A DNA stretch of 64,000 nt from Balanoglossus misakiensis (taxonomy: Eukaryota > Hemichordata). The DNA lies in assembly GCA_040954595.2 (NCBI GenBank), contig CM082579.2:372001-436000 (forward strand), written 5' to 3'. Positions 16,601 through 27,878 of this stretch are shown piece after piece. Positions within the stretch are counted from its first letter, which is position 1. Every line of letters starts with the position of its first letter. The notes beneath the pieces are model-generated. The model worked only from the letters and a program-made list of their open reading frames with translations. It had not been told where the DNA came from and did no database searches. Both the position numbers and the translations under genes were made by a program.

Positions 16601-19600
16601 GACCTGTCCCTAATCCACCTTCACGGATGAACGGGGAAAATTCAGACAGAACGTTAAATTCATTTCTTATTGGGGTGGCTCACATTTTTGCATTTCAAGC
16701 ACATTTTATTGTAAAATCATAAGAGGAATTTAAAGACATCACCTCATTCCACTAACCTGAGGTGAATGTTCCCAGTCCAGTGCTTGGCTTTGCACCAGTA
16801 CTGCCAAACAAACCAGTTGTACCAGTTCCCAATCCAGTGGTAAGACCAGTGCCAAGACCACCAGTTCCTAAACCAGTGGTTGCACCAAAACCAGTAGTTG
16901 GTTTGCTACCAAATAAACCACCGCCTTGAGTTGCTGTTCCAAAACCAGTACCTGAGCAGATATTAATCAACAGCAATCAGATTTAGTTGTGCTCTTAAGA
17001 TCACTAACTCACTGCATACTTTTTACATATTTATACATGAGAATTAAAAAAAAACATGTAAAGAAGTGAGAAGTTTCACAAATGACTTATGACTTCTCTT
17101 CCTTAATTTTCAAATGTAAGAGAATGCAGGAAAAGGTATCATCTATCAGTTTTTTTCACACACTGACAGCAGATTTCTTCCACACAGACGAAAACTTACC
17201 AAGGCCAGTATTTCCTCCCAGACTGAGACCACCTGGTTTATTGGCATTTCCACCAAACAATCCACCAGCACTGGTGCCACCAAATGTCAAACCAGCACTA
17301 GAGGTTGGTGTACCAAATGCTGGCTTGTTATTGAATAGTCCACCCTGCAATAAAGGCCAAATGTAAGTTAAATTTCTATTGTTTATTACACAGACTTGTG
17401 CAGCGTGAAGTGTCTACATGAGCTTGGTAGATATACATGTCGTCTGCAATGGGTGTGAATTTTTTGTTCAAATTCACATAATCCTATATATTTTATTTTT
17501 TACTTACTGTTTGTTGCTGTTGCTGTTGACCAAAACCCGTGGTCTGCCCAAACAAACCGCCTGTGGTGGCACCAAAACCAGATGTACTGGTGGCTGGGGT
17601 GGCTCCAAATAAACCTCCACTTGAAGCTTGTGATGTGGGTTGGCCAAACAAACTCTGAAATGCAGAGAAACACAAATTCATCATTTATCAACACTATCTT
17701 ACCCATCAAAAGCCAAAGATTGTTTTGTGGTACATGTATACTATCCCACTGATACTGCCAGTACTAACCTGAGTCTGTCCAAAACCGGTCGTGGCTGTTG
17801 ACTGACCGAATAATGATGTACCAGTAGTGCCAGTTCCAAAAGTTGAGGGTTTATTTCCAAACAGTCCACCTGTCTGTTGTTGTTGCTGTTGCTGCTGCTG
17901 TTGTTGTTGTTGTTGTTGTTGAGTCTGTTGTGGATTTGCCTGTCCAAAGAGACCAGTGCCTCCACTAGATTGGCCAAATGTTGTACCTGTGATAAAATAA
18001 TACATGTTACAATTCTGACTGCAGGACAATTAATAAACTAAAATGTCTTTACAAGCCAGAACAAATGAGAGTGTCATTTCACTTACTTGTTCCAAATGGT
18101 TTAGTTTGTCCAAAGAGACCAGTGGTTTGACTCGTCTGACCAAACAAACCACCAGTTTTACTGGTATCCGTCTGTGTCAGACCACCGGCTCCTAAAAGGC
18201 CAGCACCAGTACCCGGACCTTTACGGTTTGCAGTGTAGTCTTCCAGCCTTAGTTCCTGTAACACCACAAGAAAAGATCAATACTTTGAACATTCTAAGAA
18301 GGCATCTGATATTTCAAATATTTTCTATGGTTCTAAGCAAATCATACGTACACTAGGAAGGTAAGTGTGAAAGGAAAATGGACAGCAATGAGGCTTACTG
18401 GCAGCCATACTGGATTATATTATAAAATAAACTGTCATATTGTTAGCACTCAGAAAATCTTACTTCTAAGCTTTTAACTTCATATTCCTTCATTGCTGTG
18501 ATACACTGGTGTCTAGTACTTATGCTGCTTGACACTCCAGCTTTCAACATTGTATCTGTCCCAGGTTGAGCCTGAAATTCAAAAGCAAAAATATGACTGC
18601 TTAGGTACAATGGGGAAGGGTGATGAGATGTCAACACTAGTGTGAATCATGGTGTGGTGTGTGTGTGCCTGTGTGCATTTTTAATGAGAAATCCAACACT
18701 AGCCAATGATATATTGTTGATCACAAACAAACTTGATTACATATGTACAAAATCTGACATGAAAGTAGACGACTCACATTAAATTTGATAGTTGTGCCCT
18801 GAGGAGCATTTGCAGGGAAACCAGTAGCGCCACCAAAGAGCCCGGTTGTAGCACTGCCTGGCTGTCCAAAAGGAGTTGTTGATGTGGTTGATGTTTGACC
18901 AAACAAACCACCAGCTGATGTACCTTGAGCAAAAAGAAAATATATATCGTTAATCTTTTCCCCCTTCTTGTCAATTTTGACAGATTCGCTTGAGCACGAA
19001 TGTAGTCAACAAACTACAAAATTTCCAAGAGACGGGCAAGATGCAGGGAGAGAAAGGGAGAAACGCTTACCTCCAAAATTGGTGCCAAAGGCTGAAGAAG
19101 TACCTTGAGATGGAGTTGCAAAGAGGCTGCTTGTACCAGTGGCTCCTGTAGAACCAAACAGTCCACCACCACCACCTGCCGTGCTTGTCTGTGTACCAAA
19201 GTTGAAACCAGTTGAACCTGGGAAAATGTTTAGAATACAAAAAAATTATTAGTCTTAAAAACTCCATTCTCTCTGTAAGGTAAGGGAAGCACAGAAATCT
19301 ATTCAAATAAAGTGGCATGGTTAATGTGTGTGCTGTAGACATTTTGATATAAAGAAATACATACTGATAAAACAGTTAATATTTTGCTGTATAAAGTGTT
19401 TAGTGTTAGTACGACTTTCATTCAACTCAGTCCTGGCAGATTGCTAAAAAGCTGACCCGTTTACAGCTTTCCTTTATTGCCTTACTTGCTTGTGTTGGTT
19501 TGCTTCCAAAAGCACTACCTGTATTGCTAAACAGGCTTCCTGATGCCGCTGATGTTGTTGTTGTGGACGTGCCAAACAAACTTGCTGCTGGTGTCTGGGC

Positions 19601-20196
19601 GCCAAATGCATTGGGCGTTCCAAAGCTACTGGTAGCTGCCGGTGTCTTGCTTCCAAAAAGACTTGTACCACCAGCTGTGATGGAAAAGGGATTTAAATGT
19701 CATCTTATTAAAAACCCACATTTGTGGCACTGATTTCCAATGAAGTAGAGGGATCAAAAACAACTTGCTCATTTTGTCATTTACAGTGGGGCAGGCTTGT
19801 CTAGAAATTACTGCTACAAGGACTTACATAAAACTGCAAAGCAAACCATAAGACAATCTCAGGCGACTCATGTTAGTTGCAACAAAAAAATACAAAGGTA
19901 AAAAAAGATTAATTTGAGAAAAAAATATCATCAAAGTCCTTACTCTGTCCAAAAGGAGTTGAAGTCCCTGTAGCAAATCCACCTGAAAGTTATTAATTGT
20001 AAATGTGGTGAGGTTTGAAACTAAATAGAAAACGCTTGGGAAAGATGGTAACAGCTAACTTTCATTTCAGATATTACATCAATATAATTGTCAAAACATC
20101 CCTAAATGTCTTGCACTGACTAGGTAACTTTACATTCTCCATACCTGTTCCTCCAAATGCACCCCCAAAGGGGGTTTTCTGTTGTTGCCCAAACAT
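7695..20196 (-). CDS. NUP98: NUP98-NUP96 nuclear pore precursor (1880 aa, 35 coding exons)
   Basis: Exons in transcript order: 20145-20196, 19944-19982, 19486-19674, 19071-19217, 18778-18923, 18464-18571, 18087-18255, 17769-17986, 17508-17654, 17200-17344, 16757-16951, 16543-16618, 16334-16439, 16084-16224, 15733-15932, 15451-15543, 14985-15325, 14632-14885, 14343-14459, 13111-13243, 12765-12911, 12316-12387, 11687-12139, 11396-11535, 10934-11174, 10650-10759, 10296-10472, 10034-10170, 9798-9861, 9421-9644, 9082-9237, 8764-8893, 8430-8553, 8040-8344, 7695-7841. The protein opens MFGQQ, then GLFG/FG repeats split by a GLEBS segment (residues about 192-227, [19 protein letters not shown]) that in relatives binds RAE1. 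A Gln run encoded by 17886-17930 follows. The autoproteolytic domain spans about 776-927 ([38 protein letters not shown]). NUP96 follows, ending [16 protein letters not shown], and builds the Y-complex scaffold. Human NUP98 is about 1817 aa, so length is normal. Exon 15 has a tandem acceptor. Confidence 0.96.
14445..14453 (-). other. NUP98: NUP98 autoproteolysis site codons (His-Phe-Ser)
   Basis: The second to fourth residues of the scissile segment VPHFSKY are encoded near the 5' end of exon 14343-14459. In the family the precursor cuts itself between Phe and Ser, releasing NUP98 and NUP96. Here that is F926/S927 of the predicted 1880-residue product. His, Phe and Ser are all present, so cleavage is expected to be intact. 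Residue conservation is seen; activity is inferred. Confidence 0.85.
15926..15934 (-). other. NUP98: Tandem alternative 3' splice site of NUP98 exon 15
   Basis: On the - strand the acceptor reads CAACAGCAACAG before CTTTTTGATGG. Use of the first AG keeps two glutamines before LFDGLDDED; use of the second, six bases on, removes them. Both keep the frame. The second choice gives a start like that of vertebrate orthologues (…LFDGLDD). Which is used cannot be told from DNA. Confidence 0.4.
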
Positions 20197-21290
20197 CTTC
20201 TCTTTCAATCGACTTATCGAATATCAATTGAACTCTGCAAGAAAGAGGAAAAATATATATAACACTAGAAAGTGCTATAGGGAAGGTGTTGTGCTATACA
20301 GGGGTTCCCAAATCACTAACCAATGTTCGCCAATCTTAACAAAAGCACTGATGAATATAGCCCTGTGTACAGGACTGTATGTTCCCGGCAGGAACACACA
20401 GACATGTACGCAGGGCTGTGATGGATAAGGCATTGGTATTTTGTCCGAAAAATTGTGACGAGGAAGTAATGCCTTTGGTGTCAAGAAACTGCATTACAAT
20501 GTCGAAACCTACCCTTTCCAAACCAGAAGAATAATGTTCAACTAGTGCATATGCTTAGCAGTGTCCAATACTACGTTCAGAACAGAAACCAAATACATTT
20601 CCAACAACGGTACACTAGTCTAGTACATTTCAAATGTCCAACCATAGGGGGCCACTTGCTGGTCCCGAGCTGGTCCAACCACTCTCGGGAAATAGACAGG
20701 TCGGAATACTACCCTAGTTTCACAACAAGCTGGTTGTGAACTAACACCAACGAAGAAAAGTCCAAAGTCGATCAGTCGACCGTCCAGGACGTTGAAGGAT
20801 AAACAATCGAAACTTTGATGAGTCCATGGCGGGATCGCATGGGCCATAAGTATGGACAGTTACCTACGATCTGAAGGAAAATTGCTGAAACGCTCTTTGC
20901 ACGAACGTTTACTGGTCGTGTTCAATTTATTATATCGTTCACTTTAAGCAAGAGCATTTATATACCACTCACCATTAGATCATAGGATATTTCGGGCAAA
21001 AACCTTTAACAAAACCAGACTTCGCCACTCCGAGCTCGATATGGCTGGTTTTAGCGACCACCTAACGTAGTTATTATTCGCTTGAATGTCAAACATTAAA
21101 CATGATTGGTCTTATAAAAACAATTAATATGCTTACAAAGATTTTGAAATTCTTTCAAATGTTCAAAATTTCGAAATTGTTACAAGTATTTGTACATAAG
21201 ACAACTAACATATCCGGAATAACATGCAGGAAATTGACAGGCGGTATACTTGCTTGCATTCTGAGGGGTATTGGAGTGCTATACGCACTA

Positions 21291-21368
21291 GTCTCGGTTA
21301 CCCAGACCCCCCTGCTTCTTCCGTTGGGCACTCCACGGAAGAAGCAGGGGGGTCTGGGTAACCGAGAC
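21291..21368. repeat. Perfect inverted repeat, 34-bp arms and 10-bp loop
   Basis: Left arm 21291-21324 begins GTCTCGGTTACCCAGACC; right arm 21335-21368 is its exact reverse complement; the spacer 21325-21334 is TGGGCACTCC. Pairing beyond the arms is broken by two mismatches and then partly resumes. Arms are G/C-rich, unlike the surrounding DNA. It could be a foldback or MITE-type insertion, or a transcribed hairpin. No mismatch in 34 pairs implies recent origin or active correction. Confidence 0.85.
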
Positions 21369-21838
21369 ATGTACATCAGCAAGCAATGCGCGCGAGGGCG
21401 CTCTGGAAGGAGACTAATCTGGTGTCGATGTCGGTGCAGTCGTGCAAGACATCAATCTGATTAAACTCAGATGTAGGGAACGCAGATTGGCAAGTAAATA
21501 GAATATTCAAAAGAATAAATGACGGAAATACTGATCGAATACAAGAACTCAAGAAGAATACGGACAGACAAAATCGTTTTATATATATTACATTTAATTA
21601 CTAATATATTGCAGAATATGCTTCAACACCATACAGAAAACCCTGACAAATACAAATTCGCATTATTCTATTATTTTACCATTTATAAGGCCTACGTGAC
21701 GAAATTCACTTTGTTGTTGCGATCACCTCAAACGAAAACTTCCTAGTGTAAACACGAAACTGTTTCCTGCGACTTGTGGGATGGTAGAGAAAATACTGTT
21801 GGACAATAAGCCTACTTGTAATGTGACCGAATTGCATA

Positions 21839-21844
21839 TTTATT
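21839..21844 (-). terminator. Candidate poly(A) signal of the minus-strand TNFR-like gene
   Basis: AATAAA on the minus strand, about 165 bases past the stop codon at 22009. It is the first canonical hexamer downstream that I found. Confidence 0.35.
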
Positions 21845-22008
21845 ACAGAAAGACTTTTGTTACCATAGTAACAACCGTGGTAGCTTGTTTTTAAATGTCC
21901 TGGAAATTGCATTAATTATCCCAAAACAAAACCAAATGTAAGTTTTATTCAGTACGTATGACTGTCGATCAATTACTAATCCATTTATCATTTCTTTGGC
22001 GCTGCATG

Positions 22009-24485
22009 CTATGTTGTACTCGTGCTCCGAGCACCAGCGTCCCATAGTACATCCTCGTCGAAGGCTTTATAATTGACACTTCGATTATTTTTGCCTTCAA
22101 GCTCCTCCATTGGGTTCAGATATCCGGTTTCTTGGAAAGTATCCTCCGATCTCGATTCACTCATAACCGTTTCGTCGAGAACATTGTAATTTCCTTCCAG
22201 CGCATACAGTCTGTGCCTTTGAATAACACAATATATGGCTATTCCTACTGCTACACAGATAACGATGATTGACGCTATTATCGTTGGAACTGTGAAATAA
22301 TGTTCTCTGGGTACATTGTATACTTTCTCAGGTCGTGCTGTTGACGAATTCCACACTCCAGTTTTCTTATCACTCTCCTCTGTGACGGCAGAAACATCTC
22401 TCTCGTTTGCGTTGAAGTTTATTTCTGCAGGAAACGAAAATCACCCATAATTGAAAGAATCCATTTATTCCCCAAGGGGAGAGGACAGGGATAGAAGTTC
22501 TTAACGCGTTACGTATACCTGTAAATAAACTGCCACCCGTTTTCAAACTAATATAATAACATGATCGTTCAACTTCATTTCAACATTCTTTATCAGTTGG
22601 AAATTGCTCTAACTAAAATGCCATTCACATAACAGCTGCATTACTTCCACAAATGTGCCTGAAATTTCGCAAACAAACTCGCGACGATTTCCCTAATATA
22701 TGATTATCATATGACTTACCAGAATGACTTTTTCGTTTCAAAAATGTGGGATAATAAGATGGTTTTCTCGCTGGCATGCACTGTAAATGTCCGGGCAATC
22801 CTTGTTGGGCACACTGAGGTATTCGTCGTGGCAAGTGGTCCTGGAATTCTCCAAAACACGATGTACACAACTCGCATTCATTGGTATCGTCGTTTAAGAA
22901 GTAACCTGTGTCGCAATGAAAAGAACATTAATCTTTACGATTGACCACAGCTGAACATAAAATGCCAAAAAATTAAATCATAGAATGATCATCTTTTTCT
23001 GCATAAGCAATTTGCACTATGCTGAAAGTTCAGCTAAGTAACAAAGTGATGCATACCTGGTTCACAACGTTTAGTACATTTTGTGTCCTTTACATTTGTA
23101 CAATTTTTCTTCGTTTCGAAATGTGGCGAGCAAAGACTACACGGACGACATGTCTCAATTCTACTCCACCGTGATGAGTAAGTGCCAACTGGACAAATCT
23201 GACACTCGGTGTCATGGTGTTCATCGCAGTGCCTTGATACACCGGTTCCCGGTGGACATTTACTACATGGCAGACATGTTGGCTTTTCATCCACTGTTGT
23301 TTGGTACTTGGGGCTGCCACCACCACATTTGGTGTCACATAACTGTCAATGGAGAACATAGAAACAATGTGATGATGATGATTGAGGTATAACACACAGT
23401 CAGTGTGAATTGACCGTATGTATACTACTCGTGTATACCTATAGGGACCCCAACGTCCACTATGTTTCTCTATCTTATTCATCCCCTTACGGACTCATTT
23501 CCGATTGCCTGAATCATGAGGTGTCCATAAACAGACGTGCTTAGAATATTTGCGAAATTGATGTTGTATCGCATAAGAAGCGTTTGATTTGTAATTCTTA
23601 ACATGGTGTACGACCAGTGCCTATCAGGAATGATATCTTTGCTATGCTACACGTATTTATTGGGCTGGGAATTCCCTAACTCAAAAAACCCTTATGTCAG
23701 ACTCACGAAGAATGAATTGCACTGTTTGTTTAACAAGACAATCTGACAAATTAGTTAAGCAATTTATCACAGCTTTATATCTTTGACTTCATTTGCCTAG
23801 CTATGATAAAATGCTCAAAAGATAGTCTGTTTTCTCCGCCTGGTACTAAAATCGAAAGTACGAGGAACAATCGATAAATCAATATCACAGATCACGTCTT
23901 AGCGTTGTGTGTCATGGCAGCTTGATACATTGTAATGTCATGTTATGTATTGTATTCAAATTATAGTGTTTCATCATTGATAATAATTCAGGCACAAGCG
24001 TTATAAGAATACAAATTGCTGTAGCATATCAAACAAACAAACATCACATCAGATAACGTGCGGTGACTTCTATCAACACAGACACGTCCCATTCAATTGT
24101 ATTCGCTAATCGAACGCCATGTAAACTGATTGAAAAATGACAGCTCCCGTGCAACCTAATGACATTGAAACGGTGATCTTCCTGTGAAATGTGAACATAT
24201 TTAGTCACTGATAATCTTCCCATTAACAGCGTTATCGCGAGTGTCTGGTATGGTGTGCTATGGCCTCTCGAGGTCATAATCACCATTTAGCATGCGTGGA
24301 AGTATGGGGACTGTTCGGCCTACCTGTGTTTACCTGGCCGTCAAACATCTGTGACCTATTGTCCTAAAAGAATGCGCAACACGACACACAACAAATGCGT
24401 TGAAATGTCTTACCGTCGAACACGACAAGCAAGCCAGGAGAACAGCGGTTGTGTAAAGTGCCTTCGACGCGGATAACCTCGACAT
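22009..24485 (-). CDS. TNF-receptor-superfamily membrane protein (319 aa, 4 exons)
   Basis: Exons in order: 24414-24485, 23057-23342, 22720-22905, 22009-22424; phases 0, 1, 1. Exon 1 is a signal peptide (core TTAVLLACLSC). Exon 2 encodes cysteine-rich TNFR repeats with the motifs CLPCSKCPPGTGVSRHC, CQICPVGTYSSRW and CRPCSLC. Exon 3 adds a third, less regular cysteine module. Exon 4 encodes a stalk with an NSS sequon (207-209), a transmembrane segment at about 227-249 and a 70-residue cytoplasmic tail. No death domain is present. The tail holds PMEELE (286-291), which fits the PxExx(aromatic/acidic) TRAF6-binding pattern, a weak motif. The repeats resemble EDAR/EDA2R-type and other TNFRs, but I cannot assign an orthologue or ligand. 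Likely role: cell-surface receptor for a TNF-like ligand. Its divergent neighbour at 25760-27878 is a paralogue. Confidence 0.85.
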
Positions 24486-25759
24486 TATCGTCAGCACAGT
24501 TGTAAGCCAGAGTTCATTTCTCAGATTAGCAAGTCGATTTTAGACTGTGACGAAGTAGTTCTGTCACGTACGGAATGACCCGACCTGCTCGAGTGAGCAA
24601 CTGGCTTGAACTGTTTGAACAATGACTGTCTACGACACTTTGCATGTGAATTAGTCCTATATTAGCGTGCATGAATTAGTCTGTAGGGCCCTTAGTATAC
24701 GAGTGTGCGTTTTGTAATAAATATGTGCATACCCGCATTTATTTAACAAATAATAACAATGGTTAGTAGAATATATAATAACTTCTTTTCTTTCTTTTTG
24801 CGTGCTCAATTCGACGCTTGATATATTGCCAGATACCTGACTTTTCTATAAATTTGCTTTAAGTTAATGTGTACATCAACAGTAGTTGAAGACATGTGTC
24901 ATTTGCTAACGGTTGACTACCTGAAATAAAATAATTTATCCATAAGAATATGCACACGTGTACAAGTACTTAAAGAAGTATTTTTCCCAGTGTTCCTTTC
25001 CAGCTTGTACTTTTTGTGTAACTTTACACGTTCAGTTTACTCCCTCCAAGTCATAAGTAGGCCTAATATCAGCCCCTCCAAATGTAATAAGGATAAACAC
25101 TGATCAATGTAGGATGCAGGCCGAGCTCCCTACTTGTCGTGGTGCACTTTTTTCGAAAGGCCAACCAAGTGAAATCTGTGATTGGTTAGAGTTACATTTT
25201 CTATGGTAACTATGGTTAAACTTCCAAGGGTGCCCGTATACGGCGTATATTAACCTCTGGCAGTCTGAGCTATTGTTCTCGGCGCAACGTACGTTGGAAT
25301 GGTGCCAAATTCTGGCAAATGGAAAAGGTAGGCTACTGCATGTATATATTCCCGAAGCATTCTATTGTTTATATCACATTAATGAGGAACTTGAAGCATA
25401 TACAGTATGATAATGTAAAACGTTAAGTTGACAACTGATATTATACGTGTACATGTCCACTTGTGCAGTCATGACATGGTTTCTCTTTGCGGGTATCCAG
25501 GGTATGCTTTATATGCGCGAGAAAAACATTCAAGACAAATTCATATGTGTAAATACCAGTACGGCAGTAGGTTACTGCATACATACTGAGCCATTGGAAA
25601 CATTTCGCCCTTTGTAACTATGATCGCACTAGGGGCTTTAAATGGTCAAGATAAATTTATGTGTTGTCAAGCTCTGCTTGTTTCGTTCAGTTTGTTATTC
25701 AGGAGCCACATACGTCAAGGAGAATGGCACCATAAAAGTTGCGAAGATCAAATAAGAAA
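24486..25759. promoter_or_regulatory. Shared head-to-head interval of two TNFR-like genes
   Basis: These 1.27 kb separate the start codons of two divergent paralogous receptor genes, so both promoters should lie here. An inverted CCAAT box (GATTGG) is at 25180-25185. A possible 5' untranslated exon ends at about 25327 before GTAGGC, on the + strand. There is no clear TATA box. Co-regulation is inferred from geometry only. Confidence 0.45.
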
Positions 25760-27878
25760 ATGTCACACTTGTTTTCTGCACTGTTGGTATATTTATCAAC
25801 ACATTCGGTAAGTTTTACAGGTAGTTTTTTCCTACGGCGCACGATGACATATTTTGTAAGACCCGCACTTCTTGATAAGACCATTAACATTATAGAAGTT
25901 TCTGTCTGTGAAGAATCAGACCTTGTGACGCATGGACAGACAAACAACTCGGGACACTTTTCAATGCAATGCAGGTGTCAACCCTGCAACGACCCAACAC
26001 TTTACTTGTACATAAAGCTGCCAATTCTCAGAAATAGGGTCTCTGGTCGTACACATTAAGGGTAGTCTGTTACCGCCGAACATGCACTCACTTGCAAAAC
26101 AGGACATTCACAAGGCATTATCTTACTGTGCTTTGGTTCCGTCTTGAAGGAGGAACCAAAAGTTGTATTAAGTCGAGAGTTCTGCAGGACCATGGGCGTG
26201 GAATCAAAACCATGACGACACAATCAAAACTCGTAATGAATATAAATATTGTTTGAAGTACCGTGGAATATTAATGTGATTTGTGTCAAACAATGTTTGG
26301 TCCTTGGCAAAAATTAAAATGATTAAGTAGGTGTTCTTAGCAAGTTGCGAACTTTCATTAAAATCAGCCAATCATGCATGTGCCTTTGGTTGTTTGCGCT
26401 GACATGTTATGTTGTGATCCGGGTTGTGATGTTGGCGTCCTGCCAGTATTACCTTTGTAATACTGCCTGTTAAAATGTGGTATCACAAAATTGGCATATT
26501 CATTTGTTTTCAGCTGACACTAAACAAGAAAGTTATAGTTTCGGTTTCATTCAACTGTCATTTGCATTTTTGGTGGGAACCCAATCATGCTTACTCGAGT
26601 GTCTACTATTTTTGAAATGCAAAGGAAATACCTTAGCTTAGATGCTTTGTTCGTGGAGTGAATTGTGCTATAGAATAAATATTCCATTCACTTAATATTA
26701 TTCAGGTGTTGACTGCAACCTTGAAATGTGGAGGAAACAGTCCCAAGTATAGAACTACCGGGATATATGGTGAAGAAACTTGTCAACCGTGCAGCAAATG
26801 CCCGCCCGGTTTTTACGTATCCAAAGAATGTACCGAAGACAACGACACAAAATGTGATGCATGTCCCGAGGGGACATACTCGAAATCCTGGGGTCGTTCT
26901 ACCGAATGTCAGCCATGCAGGGTATGCTCACAACATTCTGAGATTATCAGAGCATGCACAGCAGAGCAGAATACCAAATGTTCGATAAAATGTGACTATG
27001 GTCAGTGTTTAATTTTGTTAATTTCGTTTTGTTTTTTATTCAGAGTTGAAACCACTACTTTGCAATGGCATGATGAGACCATGAATGAATGACGGTGAAA
27101 TTAAATTTGGAATAAATGTAGCGTGTAGTTACTGGACGTTCCGGATATTACAGACAAGGAACTTAGATTTTTATTTTTCTTAAAGGATATTATATGAATA
27201 ACTTGGTTGACATGTGTTACCCATGTTCACCGTGCTTCACTGATGACCAGGGCTACGCTCCACCTCGAATCGCTGATTGCGTTGCCATGGGAATGCCAAC
27301 AAGTCACCAATGCATGCCTACTAGATCTGGAACACATTATGGAGCAGACATCTTCACTGATGACGACAGTAAGTCCTAACAAAATGTCAGACAGAAATAT
27401 GGTGGAGGCTACGATTTCGGAATTGTAGAGAAAATGCATCAACAATGATGTCGTTCGTCGTTTGCCGTTCTTCTTTAGATCAATCGATACATTTGTATTT
27501 TTAAGACATGCAAATTACAATTTATCAACAGATACCAATACTGATTCGATGACTTCTGAAGAAGTTGGCACCGAAATGAAGATGTTTGGACTCGACACCA
27601 CGAAAGAAAACCCCCAGAATTCGAGTTTATTTCTGTCATTTCAAGTAGTCTCTGGCGAATCCGAGAATATTGTCATTATTCTTTTTGTAGTTGTTGTAAG
27701 CTTGATACTGGTAGCTTGTCTTGCAGTTTTTCTCATTGTTCGATGCAAAAGAAAGAGATCGTACTCTCCATTGATTAATGATAGCATCCCTGTCGATGAC
27801 ATCCATTTCGACGACGAGAAAGAAAATATTCAAGCTCAAAAGCCTAGCAATGTAAAGGAATACAAGTTTACTGCGTGA
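25760..27878 (+). CDS. TNF-receptor-superfamily membrane protein, paralogue of its neighbour (290 aa, 4 exons)
   Basis: Exons: 25760-25807, 26706-27000, 27186-27368, 27532-27878; phases 0, 1, 1, as in the divergent neighbour. Exon 1 encodes only a short signal-type start, MSHLFSALLVYLSTHS, before GTAAGT. Exon 2 carries TNFR cysteine repeats (CQPCSKCPPGFYVSKEC, CDACPEGTYSKSWGR, CQPCRVCSQHSE). Exon 3 holds a last cysteine module with PPRIADC and HQCMP, shared in outline with the neighbour. Exon 4 has a Ser/Thr/Glu stalk, a transmembrane segment at about 222-245 and a basic-then-acidic tail of 45 residues ending EYKFTA. No death domain and no clear TRAF motif, so it could be a decoy or adaptor-light receptor. 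Exon 1 is the least certain part; it was chosen because it supplies a hydrophobic leader in the right phase. Confidence 0.8.

Larger units (their letters stand above)
20197..22008. other. NUP98 upstream region and 3' flank of the TNFR-like gene
   Basis: No supported coding exon. It should include the NUP98 promoter and 5' UTR and, at its right end, the 3' UTR of the minus-strand TNFR-like gene, with a minus-strand AATAAA at 21839-21844. The striking element is a perfect inverted repeat at 21291-21368. ORFs across that repeat exist only because it reads on both strands. Confidence 0.5.

Noticed and set aside
21102-21464. 120-codon frame and its minus-strand counterpart
   Set aside because: Both cross the perfect inverted repeat, whose symmetry keeps frames open on both strands.
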